Below, in pieces: positions 8,493 through 18,431 of a DNA stretch of 64,000 nt. The notes under the pieces were generated by a model. That model ran no database searches and was not told where the DNA came from. It saw only the letters and a list, made by a program, of their open reading frames with translations. Location of the stretch: contig NZ_JACYXM010000006.1 of the NCBI RefSeq assembly GCF_014843005.1, forward strand, positions 310,001 to 374,000, given 5' to 3'. The number at the start of each line of letters is the position of its first letter. The stretch's first letter is position 1. The translations under genes and the position numbers were made by a program. This DNA comes from Rhodanobacter sp. DHG33. Lineage in GTDB: Bacteria; Pseudomonadota; Gammaproteobacteria; Xanthomonadales; Rhodanobacteraceae.

Positions 8493-8828
8493 ATGCAAGA
8501 CAGCCATTCGCGCGTCTACGCTGCCATTGCCGCGATCCCGCCCGGCCGCGTGGCCAGCTACGGCGCCATTGCCGCCCGGGCCGGCCTTCCGGGCCGTGCG
8601 CGGCTGGTCGGCAAATTGCTGGGCGAAGTGCCCGATGGCATGGAGCTGCCATGGTTCCGCGTGCTGCGCGCCTCGGGCGAAATCGCCTTGCCAAAAGGCA
8701 GCCGCGGCTTCCGCGAACAGGTGCAGCGGCTGCGCGCCGAGGGCGTGGAAGTGAAGAACGGACGCGTGGCGCTCTCCGCGTTCGGGCTGGACGCGAATCT
8801 GGATCGGGCCTTGTGGGGAATGCCCTGA
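8493..8828 (+). CDS. alkyltransferase-like protein (ATL), MGMT family
   Basis: 111 residues, corresponding to the C-terminal DNA-binding domain of O6-methylguanine-DNA methyltransferases. It has the helix-turn-helix region 'PPGRVASYGAIAARAG' and then 'LPWFRVLRASGEIALP'. In true MGMTs this position reads P-C-H-R-V, and the Cys accepts the alkyl group; here it is P-W-F-R-V, so the protein cannot repair by transfer. Such ATL proteins bind O6-alkylguanine and hand it to nucleotide excision repair. ATG 8493 is preferred over an upstream frame start at 8409 because the conserved region begins immediately after it. Confidence 0.87.
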   Translation: MQDSHSRVYAAIAAIPPGRVASYGAIAARAGLPGRARLVGKLLGEVPDGMELPWFRVLRASGEIALPKGSRGFREQVQRLRAEGVEVKNGRVALSAFGLDANLDRALWGMP

Positions 8829-9040
8829 AGGCATCGCCAGGCAGTCCACGCCGAAGAGACCTTCCGTGTTTGCCGCTGTGGGTCCGTTAATCAGCCGGAA
8901 CACTCCATGAACCTCTGCGCCGGGGCGACGCATCGCGGGTCAACGTCGGCAAAGAGCCTGTCGTTGATCCTCTGGCGCGGACGCTACGCCGCATGCGGCA
9001 TCCGGTGGCGCGCATCACTGCCGACTGTTGGGAGGTTCGT

Positions 9041-9709
9041 ATGGAAAGGAAGATCGCAGGTCTTGTTGCGGGATTGATGGTCGCTGCCACGCTGGCCCCT
9101 GCCATGGCAAGCGCGCAGGTTTACGTGGTGCCGACACCCAGACCCCGTTTCGAGCGCATTCCGCCGCCGCGCCGCGGGATGCAGTGGCATCGCGGTTACT
9201 GGCGCTGGGGCTACGGTTCCTATGTGTGGGTGCCGGGTGCTTGGGCGCCGGTGGTCGTGGCGCCGGGTGCCTACTATCCGCAGCAGGTCGTGGTCGTGCA
9301 GCCGCCGCCGCCATCGCCGCCACCGCCGCGCGTGGAGCGCTTGTCTGCCGACGCGCTGTTTCCCTTCGATCGCGGTGGCGTGAACGACATCCGGCCGCAG
9401 GGCATCGCGGACATCCAGCAGATCGCCGTGCGCCTGAGGGCGCAGCCGTTCGACCATGTCGAGGTGGACGGCTATACCGACCGGCTTGGCGGGGCCGACT
9501 ACAACCTCAACCTGTCGCAGCGTCGCGCCGATGCCGTGCGCGACGTGCTGATCTCGCAGGGCGTGCCGGCGGAAAAGATCCGCGCGGTGGGTTTCGGCAG
9601 CCAGAAGCCGCTCGTGCAGTGTTCGGGCGGAGATATGGAAAGCGCTGCGCTGATCCGTTGCCTGCAACCCAATCGGCGCGTGGAAATCGTCACCTATCTG
9701 GGCGGTTGA
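9041..9709 (+). CDS. OmpA-family outer-membrane/peptidoglycan-associated protein
   Basis: 222 residues. A signal peptide (about 1-26, ending 'PAMASAQ') is followed by an aromatic, basic stretch 'GMQWHRGYWRWGYGSYVWVPG' cut here by family-typical Trp/Tyr repeats, a proline-rich linker near residue 90, and a C-terminal OmpA domain with 'YTDRLGGADYNLNLSQRRAD' and 'AVGFGSQKP' that should bind peptidoglycan. Two Cys in 'CSGGDMESAALIRC' could form a disulfide. A strong GGAGG five bases before ATG 9041 sets the start, rather than an upstream frame start at 8993. It probably links the envelope layers; specific role unknown. Confidence 0.85.
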   Translation: MERKIAGLVAGLMVAATLAPAMASAQVYVVPTPRPRFERIPPPRRGMQWHRGYWRWGYGSYVWVPGAWAPVVVAPGAYYPQQVVVVQPPPPSPPPPRVERLSADALFPFDRGGVNDIRPQGIADIQQIAVRLRAQPFDHVEVDGYTDRLGGADYNLNLSQRRADAVRDVLISQGVPAEKIRAVGFGSQKPLVQCSGGDMESAALIRCLQPNRRVEIVTYLGG

Positions 9710-9725
9710 TGGCCCGCGGCAAGTG

Positions 9726-9806
9726 CTGCAGGGACGCGCTTGTGTGCGCGAATGCTTTCGCTTCGTTCGAAGCTAAAGGCACTCGTACACAAGCGCGCTT
9801 CTGCAG
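9726..9806. repeat. long nested inverted repeat (REP-like hairpin)
   Basis: Between convergent ompA-like and PHA depolymerase genes lies an imperfect palindrome of about 80 bases. Outer arms 9726-9750 and 9782-9806 both carry CTGCAG and the shared core CGCGCTTGTGT; an inner pair (TGCTTTCGCTTCG near 9753 against CGAAGCTAAAGGCA near 9768) extends the hairpin. The core resembles the repetitive extragenic palindromes common in Xanthomonadales and Pseudomonas. It may terminate both converging transcripts. Confidence 0.7.
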
Positions 9807-9817
9807 GAGATGCGGTA

Positions 9818-11065
9818 TCAGCGTGCGTCGAATTTGCGGATGAACTCGCGCACCTGCGGATAGACGATCTCGCGCCAGCGCCGGCCGCTGAAGATGCCGT
9901 AATGACCGGCGCCTTCGATCACGCGGTGCGCACGGCGCTTGGCTGGGATGCTGCTGCACAGATCGTGCGCGGCCTGGGTCTGGCCGAGGCCGGAGATGTC
10001 GTCCAGCTCGCCTTCCACGGTAAGCAGGGCGCTGGTCTTGATTGCCGATGGCGTCACGCGCTCGCCGTTCACGTCCCACAGCCCGCGCGGCAGCTGGAAC
10101 TGCTGGAACACGGTGGCGATGGTGTCGAGGTAGAACTCCGCCGGCATGTCCAGCACGGCGTTGTATTCGTCGTAGAACTTGCGGTGCGACTGCGCGTCGT
10201 CCAGGTCGCCGCGCAGCAGGTTCTGGTAGAAGTCCCAGTGCGACTGCAGGTGACGGCCGGGGTTCATCGCGATGAAGCCGGCGTGCTGCAGGAAGCCGGG
10301 GTACACCTCGCGGCCGCGGCCGGGGTAGTTCGGCGGCACGGTGTGGATCACGTTGCCCTTGAACCACGACAGCGGCTGAGTGGTGGCGAGGTTGTTGACG
10401 CTGGTAGGGCTGCGCCGCGGATCGATCGGACCGCCCATCATGGTGAGGCTGTGCGGCACGGGCTCGCCGCGCGCGGCCATCAGCGACACCGCCGCCAGCA
10501 CCGGCACGGTGGGCTGGCAGACCGAAATCACGTGCAGCGACTCGGCGCCGATGTGGCGGATGAAGCGCTCGACCAGCGCTACGTAATCGTCCAGCCCGAA
10601 CGGACCGGCTTCCATCGGCACCATGCGCGCGTCGACCCAGTCGGTGATGTACACCTTGTGGTCGCGCAGCAGCGTGCGCACGGTGTCGCGCAGCAGCGTG
10701 GCGTGGTGGCCGGACAGCGGCGCCACCACCAGCACCACCGGGTCGTTCTTCATCGCCTCGATGGTGGCCGGGTCGTCGCTGAAACGCTTGAAGCGCTTGA
10801 GCTGGCAGAACGGCGTGTCCAGCGCCACGCGCTCGATCACCGCGATCTCGTGGCCGCGCGCCTCGATCTGGTGGATGCCGAAGGCGGGCTTCTCGTAGTC
10901 CTTGCCGAGGCGGTGGATCAGCTCGTAGCCCGCGGCCAGCCGCTGCGTGCCGGGCCAGGAGGCGAACGGGTTGTTCGCGTCGTTGAGCATCTGCGCGCTG
11001 GTGTCGGCGAAGTGGCTGAGCGGGCCGAGGAAGGCGCGTTGCCACTCGTGGATCTGATAGAGCAT
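9818..11065 (-). CDS. phaZ: intracellular polyhydroxyalkanoate depolymerase
   Basis: 415 residues with the N-terminal 'MLYQIHEWQRAFLGPLSHFA' typical of intracellular PHB depolymerases (PhaZa1 type of Cupriavidus). It belongs to the alpha/beta-hydrolase superfamily; the nucleophile is a cysteine in 'HVISVCQPTVPVLAAV' (near residue 183) where lipases carry Ser, which is the hallmark of this family. A C-terminal 'EGELDDISG' Asp and 'IEGAGHYGIFSGRRW' His complete the triad. It mobilises cytoplasmic PHB granules. An acetoacetyl-CoA reductase gene lies about 20 kb away; no PHA synthase is in the window. Confidence 0.9.
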   Translation of the reverse strand: MLYQIHEWQRAFLGPLSHFADTSAQMLNDANNPFASWPGTQRLAAGYELIHRLGKDYEKPAFGIHQIEARGHEIAVIERVALDTPFCQLKRFKRFSDDPATIEAMKNDPVVLVVAPLSGHHATLLRDTVRTLLRDHKVYITDWVDARMVPMEAGPFGLDDYVALVERFIRHIGAESLHVISVCQPTVPVLAAVSLMAARGEPVPHSLTMMGGPIDPRRSPTSVNNLATTQPLSWFKGNVIHTVPPNYPGRGREVYPGFLQHAGFIAMNPGRHLQSHWDFYQNLLRGDLDDAQSHRKFYDEYNAVLDMPAEFYLDTIATVFQQFQLPRGLWDVNGERVTPSAIKTSALLTVEGELDDISGLGQTQAAHDLCSSIPAKRRAHRVIEGAGHYGIFSGRRWREIVYPQVREFIRKFDAR

Positions 11066-11168
11066 GAGGCGACCGGCGTTGGCGAAAACCGATCCATCTT
11101 AGCGCCGTTGCGGATTCTTGTGTTGCGTTGCCGCAAGCACGTTCCCCAGAACGATCAAGCGCTTGGCT

Positions 11169-11654
11169 TCAGTCCATGCGCCGCACTTCGGTGTCCGCGG
11201 CGAAATCGTGCAGTGCGCGGCGGCGTGGATCGAACAACGCCACGGCAAACCACAAGGCCCATGCGACGAACACCGCCCACACCGTGACGTGCAGTCCGAG
11301 CGTGGGTTCCAGCGCCAACAGCAGCATGGGTGCGGCGGCGACCAGCACGCGTACCACGGCCTGTTGCAGGCTGATCGTGCCGCCGTCGTCGCGGCTCACG
11401 CGGATGCGCCAGGGCCGCATGCCGACGGTTTGTCCACCGCGTCGCCACGAAACGGTGAAGTAGGCGGCCACCACCGCGCCCTGCAAGATCTGATACCAGA
11501 GCGGAGCCGCGGCATGCGTGCCGGCGGCGATCAGTTTTCCGCCGGTGGCGATCTGGCACACGAGGCCCACCACCATCACGATGGCCACCACGATCAGCAG
11601 GTCGTACACCAGCGCGACCAGGCGGCGCCACAAAGGGCAGGGTAGGTTGCTCAT
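11169..11654 (-). CDS. RDD family membrane protein
   Basis: 161 residues with an N-terminal 'CPLWRRLVALVYDLLIVVAI' (R-x-x-A-x-x-x-D pattern that names the RDD family), and three or four hydrophobic helices. The mid region 'GGQTVGMRPWRIRV' is the conserved G-Q-T-x-G-M-x-x-x-x-I-R-V motif. Function is unproven; some members act as Na+/H+ antiporters. Starting at ATG 11654 puts the RDD motif at the very N-terminus. It diverges from xerD with 38 bases between starts, so the two promoters must overlap. Confidence 0.87.
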   Translation of the reverse strand: MSNLPCPLWRRLVALVYDLLIVVAIVMVVGLVCQIATGGKLIAAGTHAAAPLWYQILQGAVVAAYFTVSWRRGGQTVGMRPWRIRVSRDDGGTISLQQAVVRVLVAAAPMLLLALEPTLGLHVTVWAVFVAWALWFAVALFDPRRRALHDFAADTEVRRMD

Positions 11655-11692
11655 GCTTGCGCTCGCCGCGCACGACATCCAGCATCGCACGC

Positions 11693-12607
11693 ATGAAGAA
11701 GGAAGATTCCCCCAGTATCGCCGATGCGGATGCCGCGAGCATCGAGGCTTTCATCGAGCGCGTTTGGTCGGAAGACGGGCTCGCCGACCGCACGCTGGAA
11801 GCCTATCGCCGCGATCTCGAGGCGCTGGCGCGCTGGCTGGCCGGTCGCGGCCGGTCGCTGCGCGATGCGCGACGCGAGGACATCTCCGCCTACCACGGCG
11901 CGCAACCCGCGGCGGTGCGCTCGATGGCGCGGCGGCAGTCGGCGTTCCGGCGCTACTACGCGTTCCGCGCTCGCGAAGTGCCGGGTTTCGAGGACCCCAC
12001 GTTGCTGATCGAGCGCCCGCGCATGCCACGCAGCCTGCCCAAGGCCTTGGCCGAACGCGAGATCGAGGCGCTGCTCAACGCGCCGGATATCGACGGCATG
12101 CTGGGTCTGCGCGATCGCGCGATGCTGGAGCTGATGTATGCCTCGGGCCTACGCGTGTCCGAGCTGGTGGAGTTGCCGCTCGCCGCGCTGAATCCGCGGC
12201 AGGGCGTGCTGCGCATCACCGGCAAGGGCGGCAAGGATCGTCTGGTGCCGGTGGGCGAAGTGGCGCTGGGCTGGATCGAGAACTATCTCGCCAACGTGCG
12301 CCCCGCGCTCGCGAAAGGGCGCCAGCCTGCCGCGCTGTTCCTCAGCAAGCGCGGCGAAGGCATGACGCGGCAGATGTTCTGGACGCTGGTCAAGCGCCAT
12401 GCGCTCAAGGTCGGCATCCAGTCCAAGCGTATTTCGCCGCACGTGCTCCGCCACTCCTTCGCCACCCACCTGCTCAACCACGGCGCCGACCTGCGCGCGC
12501 TGCAGATGCTGCTGGGCCACAGCGCGCTCAGCACCACGCAGATCTACACGCTGGTGGCGAAGGAAGGGCTGAAGCGCCTGCATGCGCAGCACCATCCGCG
12601 GGGGTGA
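11693..12607 (+). CDS. xerD: site-specific tyrosine recombinase XerD
   Basis: 304 residues. The N-terminal SAM-like domain ('EAFIERVWSEDGLADRTLEAY' region, cited in part) is followed by the catalytic domain with the complete R-K-H-R-H/W-Y set: Arg in 'YASGLRVSELVEL', Lys in 'GKGGKDRLVPV', 'SPHVLRHSFATHLL', 'LLGHSALSTTQIYT' with the nucleophilic Tyr. Domain length and the tail match XerD, which with XerC resolves chromosome dimers at dif. ATG 11693 is preferred because the upstream extension to 11657 lies in the promoter overlap with the divergent RDD gene. It is followed by the DsbC-like gene, as in many Xanthomonadaceae. Confidence 0.9.
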   Translation: MKKEDSPSIADADAASIEAFIERVWSEDGLADRTLEAYRRDLEALARWLAGRGRSLRDARREDISAYHGAQPAAVRSMARRQSAFRRYYAFRAREVPGFEDPTLLIERPRMPRSLPKALAEREIEALLNAPDIDGMLGLRDRAMLELMYASGLRVSELVELPLAALNPRQGVLRITGKGGKDRLVPVGEVALGWIENYLANVRPALAKGRQPAALFLSKRGEGMTRQMFWTLVKRHALKVGIQSKRISPHVLRHSFATHLLNHGADLRALQMLLGHSALSTTQIYTLVAKEGLKRLHAQHHPRG

Positions 12608-12671
12608 CGGTGCGTCACTGTGCGAGAATCGCGGCTGCAAGGCCGATTCCCCGCGGCCATCGAGGTGCAAG

Positions 12672-13472
12672 ATGCTGAAGAAGTTGTTGCTGGCCGCGTG
12701 CGTCGGCGGATTCACCCTGACTGCCTGCGCGGCCGACAACTCCGCCGCTGCCGCGGCCAATGTTTCGGCAGCCGCCGGTCCGACCCTGGGCAGCGGCGTC
12801 GATGCGTCCGCGCTGCAGGTGGTGCAGCAGGCGCTCGACAGGCTGGCGCAGGGCGTGCAGGTGGACGTGGTGAACCGCGCACCGCTGCCGGGCTTCTACC
12901 AGGTGATCGCCTCGGGCCAGCTGGTCTACGTGAGCACCGACGGCAAATATCTGCTGAACGGCGACCTGGTCGACCTTGGTGCGAAGAGGAATCTCAACGA
13001 CGTCGCCTGGGCGACGTTCCGCAAGACCGAGCTGGCCAAGCTGCCGGCGACCGCGCACATCGAATACGCGCCGGCCAATCCGAAATACCGCATCACCGTG
13101 TTCACCGACGTCACCTGCCCGTACTGCCGGGTGCTGCACGAACACATGGCCGAATTGAACAAGGCGGGCATTGCGGTGGATTACGTGGCGTGGCCGCGCT
13201 CGGGCGTGGAAGACGAGGCCGGGCGCCCCACGGAGACCTACAAGGCCATGGTCTCGGCCTGGTGTGCCGCCGACCCCAAGGCTGCGCTCAATGGAGCGTT
13301 CGCGGGGCGCGAGCCCAAGTCGGCCAGTTGCGCCAATCCGGTGCGGCAGGAGTTCGAACTGGGCGTGAAGTTGGGCGTCACGGGTACGCCGGCGATCTTT
13401 ACCGCCAGCGGGCGCATGATCGGCGGCTATCTCACTCCGCCGCAGTTGCTGCAGGTGTTGCAGAAGGATTGA
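12672..13472 (+). CDS. DsbC-family thiol:disulfide interchange protein, probable lipoprotein
   Basis: 266 residues. The N-terminus 'MLKKLLLAACVGGFTLTAC' ends in a lipobox-like L-T-A-C, so it may be lipid-anchored instead of freely periplasmic. A small dimerisation-like domain ('GFYQVIASGQLVYVSTDGKY') precedes a thioredoxin-fold domain with the active site 'TDVTCPYCRVLHEHM' and a cis-Pro loop 'GVTGTPAIF'. A second Cys pair (in 'AWCAADPK' and 'SASCANP') is characteristic of DsbC. It should isomerise wrong disulfides in the periplasm with electrons from DsbD. The gene lies 64 bases after xerD, likely in one operon. Confidence 0.88.
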   Translation: MLKKLLLAACVGGFTLTACAADNSAAAAANVSAAAGPTLGSGVDASALQVVQQALDRLAQGVQVDVVNRAPLPGFYQVIASGQLVYVSTDGKYLLNGDLVDLGAKRNLNDVAWATFRKTELAKLPATAHIEYAPANPKYRITVFTDVTCPYCRVLHEHMAELNKAGIAVDYVAWPRSGVEDEAGRPTETYKAMVSAWCAADPKAALNGAFAGREPKSASCANPVRQEFELGVKLGVTGTPAIFTASGRMIGGYLTPPQLLQVLQKD

Positions 13473-13551
13473 GTGGGGGCTTTCGCAAGGAACAAAGCGG
13501 TTTCGGGCTGCGGCCCGCAATCGCTCTGTAATTTGCGGCAAGCGCCCCCAT
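13473..13551. repeat. long nested inverted repeat after the DsbC-like gene
   Basis: Directly after the stop codon is a 79-base imperfect palindrome. Outer arms GTGGGGGC (near 13473) and GCCCCCAT (near 13544) enclose TTTCGCAAG opposite TTGCGGCAAG, and an inner pair of 17 bases (13491-13507 against 13512-13528) matches at about 14 positions. It may act as terminator or RNA stabiliser. The architecture is like that of the element at 9726-9806 though the sequence differs. Confidence 0.6.
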
Positions 13552-13682
13552 TAACAGGTACCAGCGGGCAAACCAAGCTCCAGTTCCCCGCCCATACAGT
13601 CCCAACGATCGCCCACCAGCTTATGCCGTACTGCAGCATCAGCTAGAATGCGCGTTTCCACTCGCATAGCTCCGTTCCCCGC

Positions 13683-16600
13683 ATGATCGCACTCGACGGG
13701 CAGAGCGCCCTTTCGTCCTTCCGCCTCGAACGTCTCAACGCCCGCCTCGATGTGCTGCATCGCGGGGCGCGCGTGCAGGCTGCCTGGTTCGTGTATTTCC
13801 TCGATGCCGCCGCCGCGCCGGAGGGCGCGCTGCGCCAACGCCTGCTGGAAGTGCTGGAAGCCAAGGACGCCGCTCCCGCATCGGCCACGCTGTGGGTGGT
13901 GCCTCGACTGGGCACGATCTCGCCGTGGTCGAGCAAGGCCACCGACATCCTGCACGGCGCCGGCTTCGACCTGCGCCGGGTGGAGCGCGGCACGGCGTGG
14001 CAGCTCGCCGGCATGCCTGCAGCGGGTACGCCTGCCTATGAAGCGGTGCTCGGCCTCCTGCACGATGCGATGACGCAATCGGTGCTGGCTTCGCTGGATG
14101 CGGCGCAAGGCCTGTTCCTCGGCGGTCAGCCGGGCGACCTGGTGCACATCGTTCTGGGCGGGGACGCCAAGGCCGCGCTTTCCCAGGCGAACAAGGAGCT
14201 GGGCCTGGCACTGGCCGAAGACGAGATCGACTATCTCGCCGAGCGTTACGCCGAGCTGGGCCGCGATCCTACCGACGCCGAGCTTTTCATGTTCGCGCAG
14301 GCGAACTCCGAGCACTGCCGCCACAAGGTGTTCAACGCCAGCTGGACGGTGGATGGGCAGGAACAGGACAAGAGCCTGTTCGCGATGATCAAGAACACGC
14401 ACCAGCATTCGCCTGCCTACACGCTGTCCGCTTACAAGGACAACGCGGCGGTGATCGAGGGCAGCGTGGGCAAGCGCTTCTTCGCCGGCGAAAACGGCGT
14501 GTGGCGGGCGCGCGAGGAACGCATCGACTTCGCGATCAAGGTCGAGACGCACAATCATCCCACCGCCATCGCGCCGTGGCCGGGCGCCGCGACGGGCGCG
14601 GGTGGCGAGATCCGCGATGAAGGCGCGACCGGCCGCGGTGCCAAGCCGAAGGCCGGGCTCACCGGTTTCTCGGTGTCCGACCTGCGCATCCCCGGCCGTT
14701 CGCAGCCATGGGAGGTGGATCGTCCCTTGCCGCCGCGCATGGCCAGCGCGTTCGAAATCATGCGCGACGGCCCGCTGGGTGCCGCCGCGTTCAACAACGA
14801 ATTCGGTCGCCCCTGCCTCGGCGGCTATTTTCGCACCTATGAGCACGAGACCGGCGAAGCCGGCGTGCGCCGCGGTTACGACAAGCCCATCATGCTGGCC
14901 GGCGGCCTCGCCAACATCCGCAGCGCGGACGTGCAGAAGCACGAGATCCAGCCCGGCCACGCGGTGATCGTGTTGGGCGGCCCGGCGATGCTGATCGGCC
15001 TTGGCGGCGGTGCGGCGTCCTCGGTGGCTTCCGGCGCATCGAGCGCGGAGCTGGATTTCGCCTCCGTGCAGCGCGACAACGCCGAGATGGAGCGCCGTTG
15101 CCAGCAGGTGATCGACGCCTGCTGGGCGCGCGGCAGCAACAATCCCATCGTCAGCATCCACGACGTGGGCGCGGGCGGTTTGTCCAACGCGATTCCCGAG
15201 CTGCTCAACGACGCCGGCGTGGGCGGCGAGATCGATCTCTCGAAAGTGCCTTGCGACGATCCTTCGCTGTCGCCGATGCAGGTGTGGAGCAACGAATCGC
15301 AGGAACGCTACGTGCTCGGCATCGCGCAGGAAAACCTGCCCGAGTTCGAGGCGTACTGCGTGCGCGAGCGTTGTCCCTACGCCGTGGTCGGCACGGCCAC
15401 GGAAGCGCGCGTGCTGCGCGTCACCGATCCGCGCCGCGACCTTGCCGTGATCGACCTGCCGATGGACGTGCTGTTCGGCAAGCCGCCGCGCATGCATCGC
15501 GATGCCAAGCGCATCAAGCCGCGCGTGGACCTGGTGCCCGACCTCACCGGCATCGGCATGGACGAAGCGCTGCTGCGCGTGCTGCGCCTGCCCACCGTGG
15601 GCAGCAAGAGCTTCCTGATCAATATCGGCGACCGCACCGTGGGCGGCCTCAATCACCGCGATCCGATGGTGGGTCCGTGGCAGGTGCCGGTGGCCGACTG
15701 CGCAGTGATGATGGCCGATTTCGACGGCTACCGCGGCGAAGCGATGGCGATGGCCGAGCGTGCCCCGGTGGCATTGCTCGGCAGCGCCGACGCCGCGCGG
15801 CTGGCCGTGGGCGAGGCGATCACCAATCTCGCCGCGGCACCGATTGCCTCGCTGGGCGAGATCCGCCTGTCGGCGAACTGGATGGCCGCGGTGAACCACC
15901 CGGGCGAGGATGCCGCGCTGTTCGACGCGGTGAAGGCCGTGGGCATGGAACTGTGCCCGCAGTTGGACATCTCCATTCCGGTGGGCAAGGACTCGCTCTC
16001 CATGCAGACCGTGTGGAAGGACGGCGACACGCCGCAGCGCACGGTGTCGCCGGTATCGCTGGTGATCACCGGCTTCGCGCGCGTGGACGACGTGCGCCGC
16101 ACGCTCACGCCGCAACTCAAGCTCGACCGTGGTGACACCGACCTGTGGCTGCTGGACCTCGGCGCGGGCCGCGACCGTCTCGGTGCGTCCGCGCTGACCC
16201 AGGTGTTCAACCGCAGCGGCGGCGTGCCGCCGGACCTGGACGACGCCAAGCGCCTCAAGGCGCTGTTCGATCTGGTGCAGGAGGCGAATCGCGGCGGCCT
16301 GTTGCTGGCCTACCACGACCGCTCCGACGGTGGCGTCATCGTCACCTTGCTGGAGATGGCCTTCGCCGGCCACTGCGGCCTGGAAATCCAGCTCGACGGC
16401 TGGGCCGATGCCGCGTTGCGCACGCTGTTCAACGAGGAGCTGGGTGCGGTGCTGCAGGTGGCCAAGGCGAACCGCGAGGCCTTCGAGGCATTGCTGGTGA
16501 AGCACGACCTCGCCGGCATGGGCTATCGCATCGGCCGCCCCAAGGAAAAGCTGGGCATCAAGCTTTTCTCGGGTGGCGAGACATTGTTCAAGTGGAACTG

Positions 16601-17555
16601 GGGCACGCTGTACCGCGCATGGAACGAAACCAGCCATGCCATGCAGCAGCTGCGCGACAACCCGGCCAGCGCCGACGCCGAGCTGGAATGGCGGCTGGAC
16701 GACGCCGACCCGGGCATCAGCCCTAAGCTCACGTTCGACCCGGCCGAGGATATCGCCGCGCCGCTGATCCACGCGGCGATCGCCGGTGGCGCCAAGCCGC
16801 GCGTGGCGATCCTGCGCGAGCAGGGCGTCAACGGCCAGGTGGAAATGGCCGCCGCGTTCACCCGCGCGGGCTTCGAGGCAGTGGACGTGCACATGTCCGA
16901 CCTCGCCAGCGGCCGCATCAAGCTCGCCGATTTCCGCGGTTTCGCCGCGTGCGGCGGCTTCTCCTACGGCGACGTGCTGGGCGCGGGCCGCGGCTGGGCC
17001 ACCTCCATCCTCTACAACGATTACCTGCGCGCCGAATTCACGGCGTTCTTCGCCGATCCCACGAAGTTTGCGCTGGGCGTGTGCAACGGCTGCCAGATGC
17101 TGAGCCAGCTCAAGGAAATCATCCCCGGTGCGCAGCACTGGCCGAAGTTCCTGCGCAACGCCTCCGAACAGTACGAGGCGCGCGTGGCCACGCTGGAGTT
17201 GCTGGATTCGCCCAGCCTGTTCTTCAAGGGCATGGTCGGGTCGCGCATCCCGGTGGCGGTGGCGCACGGCGAAGGCCGCGTGCATTTCCCCAGCGTGTGC
17301 AGCCCGTCCAAGGCACAGGCCGCGGTGCGCTTCGTGGACAACCGCGGCAAGCCCACCGAGCACTTCCCGCTCAACCCCAACGGCTCGCCCGGCGGATTGG
17401 CCGGCTTCACCGCCGCCGACGGCCGCGTGACCATCCTGATGCCGCATCCGGAACGCGTGTTCCGCAGCGTGCAGATGAGCTGGCATCCGGAGTCCTGGGG
17501 CGAGGATTCGCCCTGGATGCGCATGTTCCGCAACGCGCGGGTATGGTGCGGCTGA
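13683..17555 (+). CDS. purL: phosphoribosylformylglycinamidine synthase (FGAR amidotransferase)
   Basis: 1290 residues, the length of the large single-chain PurL of gammaproteobacteria. It converts FGAR, glutamine and ATP to FGAM in purine synthesis. The order is an N-terminal PurS-like domain, linker, duplicated FGAM synthase ATPase halves ('[17 protein letters not shown]', '[20 protein letters not shown]', '[19 protein letters not shown]') and a C-terminal class I glutamine amidotransferase with '[12 protein letters not shown]' (nucleophilic Cys) and '[10 protein letters not shown]' (His). No Shine-Dalgarno site precedes ATG 13683; TAGAAT about 36 bases upstream could be a -10 box. The 3' end overlaps the next gene by 13 bases. 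Confidence 0.95.
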   Translation: MIALDGQSALSSFRLERLNARLDVLHRGARVQAAWFVYFLDAAAAPEGALRQRLLEVLEAKDAAPASATLWVVPRLGTISPWSSKATDILHGAGFDLRRVERGTAWQLAGMPAAGTPAYEAVLGLLHDAMTQSVLASLDAAQGLFLGGQPGDLVHIVLGGDAKAALSQANKELGLALAEDEIDYLAERYAELGRDPTDAELFMFAQANSEHCRHKVFNASWTVDGQEQDKSLFAMIKNTHQHSPAYTLSAYKDNAAVIEGSVGKRFFAGENGVWRAREERIDFAIKVETHNHPTAIAPWPGAATGAGGEIRDEGATGRGAKPKAGLTGFSVSDLRIPGRSQPWEVDRPLPPRMASAFEIMRDGPLGAAAFNNEFGRPCLGGYFRTYEHETGEAGVRRGYDKPIMLAGGLANIRSADVQKHEIQPGHAVIVLGGPAMLIGLGGGAASSVASGASSAELDFASVQRDNAEMERRCQQVIDACWARGSNNPIVSIHDVGAGGLSNAIPELLNDAGVGGEIDLSKVPCDDPSLSPMQVWSNESQERYVLGIAQENLPEFEAYCVRERCPYAVVGTATEARVLRVTDPRRDLAVIDLPMDVLFGKPPRMHRDAKRIKPRVDLVPDLTGIGMDEALLRVLRLPTVGSKSFLINIGDRTVGGLNHRDPMVGPWQVPVADCAVMMADFDGYRGEAMAMAERAPVALLGSADAARLAVGEAITNLAAAPIASLGEIRLSANWMAAVNHPGEDAALFDAVKAVGMELCPQLDISIPVGKDSLSMQTVWKDGDTPQRTVSPVSLVITGFARVDDVRRTLTPQLKLDRGDTDLWLLDLGAGRDRLGASALTQVFNRSGGVPPDLDDAKRLKALFDLVQEANRGGLLLAYHDRSDGGVIVTLLEMAFAGHCGLEIQLDGWADAALRTLFNEELGAVLQVAKANREAFEALLVKHDLAGMGYRIGRPKEKLGIKLFSGGETLFKWNWGTLYRAWNETSHAMQQLRDNPASADAELEWRLDDADPGISPKLTFDPAEDIAAPLIHAAIAGGAKPRVAILREQGVNGQVEMAAAFTRAGFEAVDVHMSDLASGRIKLADFRGFAACGGFSYGDVLGAGRGWATSILYNDYLRAEFTAFFADPTKFALGVCNGCQMLSQLKEIIPGAQHWPKFLRNASEQYEARVATLELLDSPSLFFKGMVGSRIPVAVAHGEGRVHFPSVCSPSKAQAAVRFVDNRGKPTEHFPLNPNGSPGGLAGFTAADGRVTILMPHPERVFRSVQMSWHPESWGEDSPWMRMFRNARVWCG

Positions 17556-18292
17556 GCACAGCCGCGTCAGGGCGCCGGTGGCTGATCTGGCTGCTGGCGT
17601 TCGCTTGGTTGCTGTTGCTGGCCTGTCTGCCTTGGTGGCTGGATCTGCCGCTGCTGCTGGCCTGTGCATTGGCGCTGCTGTGGCGCATGGGACCGCTGCA
17701 GGGACGAGCCCGATGGTTGCGGCGTGGCCTGCGCTGGGGATTGCCGGGCCTGCTGCTCGCGATACTGCGCGCATTCGGTGCCGATCCGCTGGCATGGCTA
17801 GTGACTTTGCTGGCGGCGCTGGCAGGTTTTTCGCTGCTGATGCTGCTGGAAAATTGGCTGGATCGCGGCCGCGTGCGCGAACCCTCTCCCTCGGCCACGG
17901 GCGAATGGTCCGAACTGGCGATGGCGCCGATCGGGCCGGCGGCCGCGATCATCGAACTGCAGCTGCCGCACTGGCGCCTATTGGAAGAGGGGCTGATCGA
18001 TCCGCTGGGCGGTGAGCTCCGCTGGCACGACGGTGCGTTGCAGCTGGCGGATGGCAACCGGATCGACGGCGTCGAGCCACGCTGCGACTTCGCCGCCGAC
18101 GGCCGTTGGCTGGTGTTGTCGCTGGCGGCCCCGCGTGGTCTTCTGCTGTTGGATCGGCGGCAGGATCGCCGGCATCGCCTGCGCGGCTGGCAGCTGGCCG
18201 GTTGGTACGAAGGCCAGCCATGGCTGAGCCGAGACATGGAGCATGCGCCACTGGCCATCGCTCACGTGCTGGGGCACGACGAAGCCGATTGA
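17543..18292 (+). CDS. hypothetical inner-membrane protein
   Basis: 249 residues. The first 115 contain three to four hydrophobic helices rich in Leu and Trp ('[20 protein letters not shown]'), followed by a soluble C-terminal half with beta-rich segments ('[19 protein letters not shown]', '[21 protein letters not shown]'). Its ATG lies inside the last codons of purL in another frame, so it is probably translated by coupling. I do not recognise the family. The soluble half looks like a small beta-domain that could sit on either face of the membrane. Confidence 0.7.
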   Translation: MVRLSTAASGRRWLIWLLAFAWLLLLACLPWWLDLPLLLACALALLWRMGPLQGRARWLRRGLRWGLPGLLLAILRAFGADPLAWLVTLLAALAGFSLLMLLENWLDRGRVREPSPSATGEWSELAMAPIGPAAAIIELQLPHWRLLEEGLIDPLGGELRWHDGALQLADGNRIDGVEPRCDFAADGRWLVLSLAAPRGLLLLDRRQDRRHRLRGWQLAGWYEGQPWLSRDMEHAPLAIAHVLGHDEAD

Positions 18293-18431
18293 ACGCGATT
18301 CTTTCTGCGCGTCCCGCAAGTTTCCGCTTCCGCCCGACTGCATCTTTAAATCATCGACCCGCGCGGCTATCGCGCATCGGGCGCATCGCGCATACTTGCC
18401 GCCATCTCGCGCTTCCCGTTTCCCCAGCGGC

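Noticed and set aside
13551-17795. A 1414-codon minus-strand open frame antisense to purL
   Set aside because: purL is complete and conserved in the other frame; the antisense translation is low-complexity Arg/His/Ala and typical of high-GC codon bias.
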